Position numbers and translations under genes: made by a program. This document shows, piece by piece, positions 8,264 through 15,184 of a stretch of DNA of 64,000 nucleotides (position 1 is its first letter; every line of letters begins with the position of its first letter). Under the pieces are notes generated by a model. The model had not been told where the DNA came from, did not search any database, and saw only the letters and a program-made list of their open reading frames with translations. This DNA comes from Lachnospiraceae bacterium NSJ-143 (lineage in GTDB: Bacteria > Bacillota > Clostridia > Lachnospirales > Anaerotignaceae): contig JALIFM010000007.1 of assembly GCA_022867625.1 (NCBI GenBank), positions 62,001 to 126,000 of the forward strand. Direction: 5' to 3'.

Positions 8264-8947
8264 TTATTTATCATTAGTAACATTGCCGTTTCCGCTTACC
8301 GGGACAGCATCACCCATATAAGTTGGCTCTGGTTTAAAAATAACACTGAAAAAATCTTTGTTTCTTGCCGCTATCTCACGCAAATCCCGATACCTCTGAC
8401 CTCTGTATTCCATAACATCCGCTGCAACGCCATAGGCGTCAAGCCCAAGCTTTTCTGCTATAAATACTGCTCTGTACAGGTGATATTTCTGAGATACAAT
8501 TATTATTTTCTCTGCTTTAAATATCTCCTTTGCCCTGTAAATGCTTTCATATGTTGAAAATCCAGCATGGTCCATAAATACATCTTCAGATGGCACATCA
8601 TTATCAACTGCATACTGCTTCATTACATTGACCTCGTCATATTCTTTCCTTCCGTGGTCGCCGCTCATTATTATTTTGGGCGCAGCCCCGCTTTTAAAAA
8701 GCTCTGTTCCTGTCTGTAGCCTGTCACTCAGCATGCTGCTTGGGCGGTTTCCGTCCTTAACCGCAGCTCCAAGCACAACTATGCAGTCCACATTGTCAAG
8801 TGCGCTGGCTTCATCTTTTGTTATTATCCTGTCTTCTGAGCATTTTTTAACATAGTAATTTATTATAAATGCGACTCCAATAAACAGTAAAACAGCGTAA
8901 ACTGAAACTTTTATACATATTTTAAGTATTTTCGGCAATTTTATCAT
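8264..8947 (-). CDS. YdcF/SanA family (DUF218) membrane-anchored protein
   Basis: A 227-residue protein with one N-terminal membrane segment (about residues 8-30) and a DUF218 domain. The domain starts with DCIVVLGAAVKDG, followed by the RPSSMLSDRLQTGTELF, MSGDHG and SQKYHLYRA segments typical of YdcF/SanA/ElyC-like proteins. SanA relatives affect envelope permeability, and no reaction is firmly established. The start is the ATG at 8945-8947 with GGTGGAG 5 nt upstream; an in-frame GTG two codons earlier overlaps that site. A good promoter lies 40 bp upstream. It stands alone between terminators. Confidence 0.85.
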   Translation of the reverse strand: MIKLPKILKICIKVSVYAVLLFIGVAFIINYYVKKCSEDRIITKDEASALDNVDCIVVLGAAVKDGNRPSSMLSDRLQTGTELFKSGAAPKIIMSGDHGRKEYDEVNVMKQYAVDNDVPSEDVFMDHAGFSTYESIYRAKEIFKAEKIIIVSQKYHLYRAVFIAEKLGLDAYGVAADVMEYRGQRYRDLREIAARNKDFFSVIFKPEPTYMGDAVPVSGNGNVTNDK

Positions 8948-8986
8948 ATGCACTCCACCCGTATATTAGTATTTGCAGCTGATATT

Positions 8987-9015
8987 ATTTTACTATATTT
9001 TATTATTAATATCAA
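8987..9015 (-). promoter_or_regulatory. Sigma-A-type promoter for ydcF-like gene
   Basis: On the minus strand TTGATA (9010-9015) and TAAAAT (8987-8992) are separated by 17 bp, each one mismatch from consensus. It stands 40 bp before the start codon and just after the ctpA terminator. Confidence 0.65.
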
Positions 9016-9030
9016 ATCATTAGGAATGAC

Positions 9031-9069
9031 AAAACAAAACCGGCTCATGCTGATATAACAGCATGAGCC
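9031..9069 (-). terminator. Rho-independent terminator after ctpA
   Basis: A perfect 11-bp stem (9042-9052 with 9059-9069) with a 6-nt loop is followed on the minus strand by GGTTTTGTTTTG. It lies 22 bp beyond the protease stop codon. Confidence 0.88.
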
Positions 9070-9091
9070 GCCTTGGCTATATTACCATGTT

Positions 9092-10276
9092 TTAATTAAC
9101 TTCTCCCTTTATAACTTCCAGTGCCTTTGAAAGCTGTACATCGTCCTTGTGTTCAAGCAGCAGTACGCTTGCCAGATTATCATTTCTCTCAACTACATAG
9201 TCCGGTGTAATTCCAACTCCTTGTATACATACACCCTTAGGTGTATAATATTTTTCGATTGTTATTTTAACCGCTGAACCATCTGGTATACTGTACAAAT
9301 TCTGTACAAGGCCTTTTCCAAATGTCTGTGTTCCCACCAGTTTACCGCGCCCTCTGTCCTGAACAGCTCCAGCCAGTATCTCAGAAGCACTGGCGCTGTT
9401 GCCGTTTACAAGCATAACAAGCGGTATATCTATGTAATTTGAATCCGCATTAAAATCCTTTCTGTTGCCATGCTTATCAACAGTGTATACAACACTTCCC
9501 TCCGGCACAAGTTCGTCAGCTATTTTCTCAACTATATTGAGCAGTCCTCCCGGATTATCTCTTACATCTATAATAAGCCCCTTTATCCCCTGTTCCTTCA
9601 GCTTACTATAATTGCTCATAAACTGGTCATACGTGTTATTCTTAAACCCGCTTAAATATATATAGCCTATATCACCATCAAGCACTTCACCTTTAACACT
9701 TTGTATATCAATTATATCCCTGGTAATCTTAAACGTGTATTCCTTATTGTCGCTGCTTCTATAAATACCAAGCTCAACAGTAGTACCCTTAGGCCCTCTT
9801 ACCATGCTTACAATTGAGTCTGAATCCATGCCCGATATGCTTTTTCCGTTTACTTTTATAAGTTTGTCTCCCGGCATAACCCCAGCAGCACCAGCCGGAC
9901 TGTTGTCCATCAGGTAAGAAACAACTGTACTCCCGTCTTCTGAATTAAACAGCAGACCTACGCCAATCCCATAAAACTCGCCATTTGTAGCGCTCATAAA
10001 GTTTTCTACGGTTTCTTTAGACATATAGGTTGTATAAGGGTCTCCAACACCGGCTACAAGGCCTTCACAGGCTCCCTCCAAAAGCTTGTCACTGTCAATA
10101 TCATCTACATAATAAGTGTTTAAAAGCGCCGATATGTAACCAAGTTTGTCTTCCTTGGAAAATGAGTTTCGTCCTCCCGCCATAATACCAACACTTGCAA
10201 AACTTAAAACGCTGAATGCTACGGCGGCTGACACAACACCAGTTACAACACCGCCACAGAAACTTTTTTTATTCAT
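9092..10276 (-). CDS. S41 family carboxyl-terminal processing protease (CtpA/CtpB type)
   Basis: A 394-residue secreted or membrane-tethered serine protease. An N-terminal membrane segment (about residues 8-30) is followed by a PDZ domain (GVGLLFNSEDG to GPKGTTVELG) and the S41 catalytic core. The catalytic serine is in GNSASASEILAGA and the catalytic lysine in TFGKGLVQ. The start is the ATG at 10276, 8 nt after GGGAG; an upstream in-frame start lacks a site. It lies downstream of ftsE-ftsX, as in many Firmicutes, and may process envelope proteins. The murein-hydrolase activator gene that often sits between ftsX and ctpA is absent. Confidence 0.92.
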   Translation of the reverse strand: MNKKSFCGGVVTGVVSAAVAFSVLSFASVGIMAGGRNSFSKEDKLGYISALLNTYYVDDIDSDKLLEGACEGLVAGVGDPYTTYMSKETVENFMSATNGEFYGIGVGLLFNSEDGSTVVSYLMDNSPAGAAGVMPGDKLIKVNGKSISGMDSDSIVSMVRGPKGTTVELGIYRSSDNKEYTFKITRDIIDIQSVKGEVLDGDIGYIYLSGFKNNTYDQFMSNYSKLKEQGIKGLIIDVRDNPGGLLNIVEKIADELVPEGSVVYTVDKHGNRKDFNADSNYIDIPLVMLVNGNSASASEILAGAVQDRGRGKLVGTQTFGKGLVQNLYSIPDGSAVKITIEKYYTPKGVCIQGVGITPDYVVERNDNLASVLLLEHKDDVQLSKALEVIKGEVN

Positions 10277-10389
10277 CACAGCAGCTCCCTTTATCATTGA
10301 TAAATAAATCTTATTGCTTTTTGTTTCATTTTATTACATAACACAGTAAAAATAACAAAGCAGGAGTAACAACTGCGTTTTTGAGCATT

Positions 10390-10428
10390 TATAAATCCAG
10401 TGGAAACTTCCGCTCCACTGGATTTATA
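10390..10428 (-). terminator. Long inverted repeat between ftsX and ctpA
   Basis: A perfect 15-bp stem (10390-10404 with 10414-10428) encloses a 9-nt loop, 13 bp after the ftsX stop. There is no T-run after it on the minus strand (AATGCTC follows), so it may be a weak terminator or an mRNA-stabilising hairpin instead of a standard intrinsic terminator. Confidence 0.5.
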
Positions 10429-10441
10429 TAATAATCTAAAG

Positions 10442-11341
10442 TTATACCTGAAGATGCTTACGTATTGACGTTACACTTCCAAGAACTCCAAGCAGTATCC
10501 CCGAAAACATACATAAAGGAATAAGCTTTGAGAATATCTCATAGCCTCCAAGGAACGAGGCTATATTGGTCACTATGGAAAAATGCTCATTGGCAAGCGC
10601 CACACATTTATCATATGCAGGCCATGAGATTATAAGCGGTATAGCCGCACCTATAAGCCCTATTATCACTCCCTCAACAATAAACGGCCAGCGTATGAAC
10701 CAGTCAGTAGCACCTACATATTTCATTATGTTAATTTCAGTCCTTCTGTTATAAACAGAGATTTTAATTGTATTTGTTATTATCACAACAGAAATTACGC
10801 CAAGTATCAATATACCAAGCACACCGACAATGCTTAACACCTTATTGAGCTTCAGAAGCATATCCGTAGCATTCTGTGCGTTTCGTATATTCTGTATTCC
10901 GTCAATTTTCTTAAGCTCATCAATCACTGCCGACTGGTTTTCTATACTGTCTATAGAAATCTCAAACGAATGTGAAAGAGGGTTGTTCTCACCGTCAAAG
11001 CCGCTCAATATCTCGTCTGAATCCCATTCCTTTTTAAGCTCGTCCAGACCTTCCTGAGGAGATATGTAAGTTACAAGAGTGACATGTTCTATCTTGTTTA
11101 TTTTGTCGCTTACCTCAGTTATTTTTTCAGAATCAACATCATCTTTAAGAAAAACTACAATGCCTATATCGCTTTCAAGCTGTTTGAGCATTGAGTGCAG
11201 ATTTCCAATAAGGCAAAATGAAACCGTTACTATAAATATGCACGCGGCAACGGTAGCAATTGATGCTACCGTCATAAGGCTGTTTCTCAGCAGGCCCGAA
11301 AATCCCTCCCGTATGTAGTATCTTACAGAACTAAGCTTCAT
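10442..11341 (-). CDS. ftsX: Cell division ABC transporter permease FtsX
   Basis: A 299-residue permease with one N-terminal membrane helix (about residues 22-45), a large extracellular loop and three C-terminal helices, the FtsX layout. The conserved EINIMKYVGATDWFIRWPF segment near residue 215 lies before the last helices. FtsX with FtsE controls peptidoglycan hydrolases at the septum or lateral wall by transmitting ATP-driven changes across the membrane. I start at the ATG 11339-11341, 8 nt after AGGTGG, which overlaps the ftsE stop by 11 bp. The longer frame starting at 11365 has no ribosome site. Confidence 0.93.
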   Translation of the reverse strand: MKLSSVRYYIREGFSGLLRNSLMTVASIATVAACIFIVTVSFCLIGNLHSMLKQLESDIGIVVFLKDDVDSEKITEVSDKINKIEHVTLVTYISPQEGLDELKKEWDSDEILSGFDGENNPLSHSFEISIDSIENQSAVIDELKKIDGIQNIRNAQNATDMLLKLNKVLSIVGVLGILILGVISVVIITNTIKISVYNRRTEINIMKYVGATDWFIRWPFIVEGVIIGLIGAAIPLIISWPAYDKCVALANEHFSIVTNIASFLGGYEIFSKLIPLCMFSGILLGVLGSVTSIRKHLQV

Positions 11342-12017
11342 CGAAATATCCACCTCTTTCCACATCTCTTACGATATTTCCATGATTGAGCATAACAACC
11401 CGTTTTTGCATCTCATCAACTATATCGCTGGCGTGTGTCGCAACAACAACGGTTGTGCCCCGCTTATTTATTTCATCTAAAAGGTACATTATATCCCATG
11501 CTGTTTCCGGGTCAAGGTTTCCTGTAGGCTCGTCAGCAATCAATATGGGCGGATTATTGACAATAGCCCTTGCAAGCGCTGTCCTTTGCTGCTCTCCGCC
11601 TGAAAGCTCATTGGGATAAGCCCTTGACTTATTCTGAAGCCCTACAAGCGACAATACCGTAGGTACGTTTCTGGCTATATGCCTTGATGAGGCTTCTGTA
11701 ACCCTCATAGCAAAAGCGACATTTTCGTAAACGGTTTTTTTAGGAAGCAGCCTGAAATCCTGGAAAACTATCCCCAGATTCCTTCTAAGAAATGGTATCT
11801 GGCTTCTGCTCATCTTTGTTGTATTGATACCATTTATTATTATCTGACCGCTTGACGGGTCAAGCTCCTTCATAAGCATTTTTATCAGTGTGGATTTACC
11901 TGAGCCGCTTGAGCCGATAATAAAGACAAACTCACCCTTATCTATCTGGAGAGAAATGTCCTTAACAGCCTGTGAACCGTTAGGGTAAACCTTTGATACG
12001 TTTTTAATGGTAATCAT
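11331..12017 (-). CDS. ftsE: Cell division ATP-binding protein FtsE
   Basis: A 228-residue ABC ATPase that pairs with FtsX. It has the Walker A motif GSSGSGKST, the Q-loop FQDFRLLPKKTVYENVAFA, the signature LSGGEQQRTALARA and Walker B ILIADEPTGNLDP. These are close to the FtsE consensus, and the KTVYENVAFAMRV stretch is typical of FtsE. The start is the ATG at 12015-12017, 6-7 nt after GGAAG. It follows the CdaR/PucR-type regulator gene by 29 bp and overlaps ftsX, so the three are probably co-transcribed. Confidence 0.95.
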   Translation of the reverse strand: MITIKNVSKVYPNGSQAVKDISLQIDKGEFVFIIGSSGSGKSTLIKMLMKELDPSSGQIIINGINTTKMSRSQIPFLRRNLGIVFQDFRLLPKKTVYENVAFAMRVTEASSRHIARNVPTVLSLVGLQNKSRAYPNELSGGEQQRTALARAIVNNPPILIADEPTGNLDPETAWDIMYLLDEINKRGTTVVVATHASDIVDEMQKRVVMLNHGNIVRDVERGGYFDEA

Positions 12018-12046
12018 CAAATACTTCCTTTCCTGCCCTGTAAAAC

Positions 12047-13138
12047 TTAATAGGACATTTTTTCCATGAAAAGCATATACCTGCTTACCATAAGTGTAAT
12101 CTTAAATATTATAGCATCGTCAAAATTCCTTAAATCAAGGCCTGTCATCTTCTGGAGCTTGTCAAGCCTGTAAACCAGTGTGTTTCTGTGGATATAGAGC
12201 TGTCTTGACGTCTCTGAAACATTAAGATTGTTTTCAAAGAACTTTCCTACAGTTGTAAGGGTTTCCTCGTCAAAATCGTCTATAGTCAGTCCGTGGAGCA
12301 CTTCCCTTATAAACATCTTGCAGAGAGGAAGCGGAAGCTGATAAATAAGCCTGCCTATTCCAAGCTGCTCATAGTTTACAATATTCTTTTCGGAATCAAA
12401 AATCCTGCCTACCTCAAGGGCCATTTTGGCCTCCTTGTAGGAACGTGATACATCCTTAAGGTCGTTTACCGCTGTTCCAATTGATATAAATGCCTTGCTG
12501 CCTGTTTCTGCACTTATGGTATCGGATATTGTCTTTGCTGTTTTTACAATTTCCTCAGTTGTTTCCTTTTCACGTATTTCCTTAACAAGTATTATACAAT
12601 GCTCGTCAACAGCCGTAACAAAATCTTTTGTTTTGGCAGGAAATATGTTTCTAACCATCTCAACAATGTTCATTTCCTTGTCGATATTAGTTTCAATAAG
12701 GAATACTATTCTTTTAACATTGTTTTCAATATGAAGCTTTTTCGCCCTGCTGTAAATGTCTACCAGAAGGAGATTGTCAAGAAGAAGGTTTTTAATAAAG
12801 TTGTCCTTATCATACCTTTCTTTATATGCCACAAGCAGGCTTTGAATCTGGAAAGTGGTAATTTTACCTATTCTGTAGCTTTCCTCATCATCGCCCTTAA
12901 CCTGCACAACATATTCAGGCACACCGTTATCATATACCTTAAAATACTGATACCCTGATACCATTTGGCTTTCAGCCGCCGAGCCCACAAAATCGTTTAT
13001 GCCCTCAAGCTGTTCACCCGTCATTTCCTCCTCAGTTGTGGCTATTACCTTTCCCTCTTTTTCAATTACACTCAGTTCTTTTCTAGTAATATTTTTGAGT
13101 CCGTCAATAGTGCTTTGTAAAATCTGATTGGAAATCAT
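12047..13138 (-). CDS. CdaR/PucR-family transcriptional regulator
   Basis: A 363-residue regulator with a C-terminal PucR-type helix-turn-helix: LTTVGKFFENN, NVSETSRQLYIHRNTLVYRLDKL and the final TGLDLRN segment are the family pattern. The N-terminal part resembles the CdaR sensor region, and the middle (SIGTAVNDLKDVSRSYKEAKMALEVG) matches the CdaR GGDEF-like region. CdaR proteins respond to sugar diacids in proteobacteria, but this protein's ligand is unknown. I start at the ATG 13136-13138 because GGGGTG stands 6 nt upstream. It sits 29 bp before ftsE, so it may regulate that operon, itself, or distant genes such as uxaA. Confidence 0.85.
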   Translation of the reverse strand: MISNQILQSTIDGLKNITRKELSVIEKEGKVIATTEEEMTGEQLEGINDFVGSAAESQMVSGYQYFKVYDNGVPEYVVQVKGDDEESYRIGKITTFQIQSLLVAYKERYDKDNFIKNLLLDNLLLVDIYSRAKKLHIENNVKRIVFLIETNIDKEMNIVEMVRNIFPAKTKDFVTAVDEHCIILVKEIREKETTEEIVKTAKTISDTISAETGSKAFISIGTAVNDLKDVSRSYKEAKMALEVGRIFDSEKNIVNYEQLGIGRLIYQLPLPLCKMFIREVLHGLTIDDFDEETLTTVGKFFENNLNVSETSRQLYIHRNTLVYRLDKLQKMTGLDLRNFDDAIIFKITLMVSRYMLFMEKMSY

Positions 13139-13483
13139 AAATTTCACCCCGTCCTTGATATTAAGTACACACACATACACAAATTAAAAATCACCCGGAA
13201 ATATAATTCCGAATTAATTCGCATTGCAAAGTTCTTTGTTTAATTTTAACAACTGATGCAGATTTTTAAACAAAAAAAATTACTTTAGCCAATTTAACCA
13301 TAATAAAACACTACTTTATAACATAATACCAAAAACTTCGAAAATAATCTATAAAAAAAAGACATTTTTTTATATTTTTTTAAAATTAATATTTTTTTTA
13401 ATAAAAAACCCTATTGCTAATTGTTCAAATAGCATGAGTAAAAATTTATGCACTGAATTATACTGTCTAAAAAAATCACCAAT
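13139..13483 (-). other. AT-rich intergenic region upstream of the CdaR-type regulator
   Basis: This 345-bp stretch holds no credible gene on either strand. It contains long A and T runs (about 13360-13405), a weak terminator for yitT at its upper end, and a 12-bp perfect palindrome CGAATTAATTCG at 13210-13221, about 70 bp before the regulator start. The palindrome could be an operator for the regulator. I see no promoter with both elements well matched. Confidence 0.6.
13402..13433 (-). terminator. Weak terminator after yitT
   Basis: A short imperfect hairpin (GCTA at 13416-13419 with TAGC at 13430-13433, extended past a bulge) is followed on the minus strand by AATAGGGTTTTTTATT. The stem is weak and the T-run good. 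Confidence 0.4.
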
Positions 13484-14347
13484 TTATCCTTCTGAGCCAA
13501 TATCCTTAAAGCCCTCACCCATTACCTCCGTGACATCAGTTACAATTACAAAAGCATTTTCATCAAAATTTCTGACTATTTCTTTAATTACAGCTGTTTC
13601 TTTATGCCCGAAAACGCAAAGCAGCACATTTTTTTCGGTGCCCGTAAACATGCCCTTTCCTCTGAATTCTGTAACGCCCCGGTCCAGCCTTTTTAGTATT
13701 TCCTCAGCTATACAATCGCTGTTGTCCGATATAATAAGGGCAGCCTTTGAAAATGAAAGCCCGTCCAAAACAATATCCACAATTTTGCCCGAAATAAAAG
13801 CCGATATAACAGCGTAAAGCGCCCTCTCCGCTCCAAAAACAAAAAGCCCAAGCAGTATTATAACAGCGTTTACCGCAAACATTATTGATGCCAGCGACAG
13901 ATATGGCCTCTTTTTATGCACAACTGCCGCCAGCAAATCAACACCGCCAGTGCTTGACATGGCACGCAGTATCAAGCCTGTTCCAAAACCGTCAAACAGC
14001 GCCCCATAAACGGAAATAAGCGTTATATCGCCCTTGAAAGCCGGCAGAAATGTTGCCGCCTGAAATGCGGCCGAAAGCCCAAATGCGCATATGCCACTTT
14101 TTAATATATATTTTTTTCCGAATACTTTATACGCTATTATAAACAAAGGTATGTTCAGTATTATGTTGGATACTGAAACAGGTATGCCAATAAGCCGGTT
14201 AATTATTATTCCGAACCCCGAAAACCCTCCAACCACGATATTATTAGGCTCAAAAAACACACTTACCGACACCGCTATTGACAGTATGCCGGCAATCAGG
14301 TAAACAAGGTTCCTTTGTTTGACAGAAGTACTGTAAGAAAAAAGCAT
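13484..14347 (-). CDS. YitT family membrane protein (DUF161/DUF2179)
   Basis: A 287-residue YitT-family protein: five or so membrane helices in the first 200 residues (DUF161, with FFEPNNIVVGGFSGFGIIINR near the start) and a C-terminal cytoplasmic DUF2179 domain (RGVTEFRGKGMFTGTEKNVLLCV, then FVIVTDVTEVMGEGF). The glycine-rich GGFSG and SSTGGVDLLA motifs are typical. The family is widespread in Firmicutes and its transport or signalling role is not established. The gene is flanked by terminator-like hairpins and is probably monocistronic. Confidence 0.9.
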   Translation of the reverse strand: MLFSYSTSVKQRNLVYLIAGILSIAVSVSVFFEPNNIVVGGFSGFGIIINRLIGIPVSVSNIILNIPLFIIAYKVFGKKYILKSGICAFGLSAAFQAATFLPAFKGDITLISVYGALFDGFGTGLILRAMSSTGGVDLLAAVVHKKRPYLSLASIMFAVNAVIILLGLFVFGAERALYAVISAFISGKIVDIVLDGLSFSKAALIISDNSDCIAEEILKRLDRGVTEFRGKGMFTGTEKNVLLCVFGHKETAVIKEIVRNFDENAFVIVTDVTEVMGEGFKDIGSEG

Positions 14348-14361
14348 TAAACCATCCCTTT

Positions 14362-14427
14362 AAAAAACAAAGGATACCAATAAGCTAATTCCATTTAAAC
14401 TGTGGATTAAGCAAAAATACGGTATCC
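14362..14427 (-). terminator. Probable terminator after the TagA/WecG gene
   Basis: Outer arms GGATACC (14372-14378) and GGTATCC (14421-14427) close a long hairpin with a bulged inner stem. The minus strand continues with TTTGTTTTTT. It lies between the glycosyltransferase stop and the yitT start. Confidence 0.5.
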
Positions 14428-14440
14428 CCCTGTCAATTAT

Positions 14441-15172
14441 TTATTTTACATTTCTTTTTATTAAAATCAGCATAGCAAATTCAGGCAGTTTAAGCATTCG
14501 TTTAAACCTTGAAGGCTGCTTTATAAGCCTGTAAAGCCACTCAATTCCAAATTTTCTGTAAAAAGCCGGCGCACGTTTTACATTTCCAGCCATTACATCA
14601 AAACTGCCCCCAACGCCTATAGCTGTTTTTGCCCCTGTAAACCTCAGGTTATCATATATCCATTTTTCCTGCTTAGGCGACCCCAGCCCCACAAGAAGCA
14701 GGTCAGGAGATACGTCTTTTATATCGGCTATTATTTTCCTTTCATCCTTGGCTGAAAAATATCCATTCCTGTAGCCAACAACATTTATTCCTTTATATTT
14801 CAGCGAAATCCTTTTAGCCGCTTCAGCCGCAACACCCGGCGCACCGCCGAAAAGATATACAGTCTTGTTGCTTTCTTTCATTTTTTCAAACAGCTTCAGA
14901 CAAAGGTCATATCCTGATACACGTTCCTTCAGCACATTTTTAGAAAATTTAGATGCCCATACTATACCTACACCGTCAGGCACAACAAGGTCCGCAGCTT
15001 TCAAAATTCCAAAAAGCACCTTGTCCTTCTGGGCTTCCATGACAATCTCTGGATTTGGAGTACAGACAATATGCTCTCCTCCGTCTTCAAAAAACCCCAT
15101 TATTTTATTTACCGCCCCGCTCATACCCGTTGTGTCAAAGGGCACATTCATAATCTCAACTGTTTCTTTCAT
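14441..15172 (-). CDS. WecG/TagA/CpsF family glycosyltransferase
   Basis: A 243-residue GT26 enzyme. Family motifs are NPEIVMEAQ near residue 40, PDGVGIVWAS near residue 67, and GSPKQEKWIYDN near residue 165. TagA adds ManNAc to undecaprenyl-PP-GlcNAc in wall teichoic acid synthesis, and WecG adds ManNAcA in enterobacterial antigen. The acceptor here is probably an undecaprenyl-linked sugar, acting at the inner face of the membrane. It is the last gene of the wall-polymer cluster that starts at murJ, 12 bp after the GT4-CsaB fusion. Confidence 0.9.
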   Translation of the reverse strand: MKETVEIMNVPFDTTGMSGAVNKIMGFFEDGGEHIVCTPNPEIVMEAQKDKVLFGILKAADLVVPDGVGIVWASKFSKNVLKERVSGYDLCLKLFEKMKESNKTVYLFGGAPGVAAEAAKRISLKYKGINVVGYRNGYFSAKDERKIIADIKDVSPDLLLVGLGSPKQEKWIYDNLRFTGAKTAIGVGGSFDVMAGNVKRAPAFYRKFGIEWLYRLIKQPSRFKRMLKLPEFAMLILIKRNVK

Positions 15173-15184
15173 ACCACTACCCCT

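Noticed and set aside
13360-13405. Long A/T runs that could suggest a mobile element edge
   Set aside because: No inverted or direct flanking repeats and no transposase; ordinary intergenic AT-richness.
13434-13817. 127-residue plus-strand frame and similar plus-strand frames throughout
   Set aside because: They are antisense shadows of well-supported minus-strand genes and lack ribosome sites and domain content.
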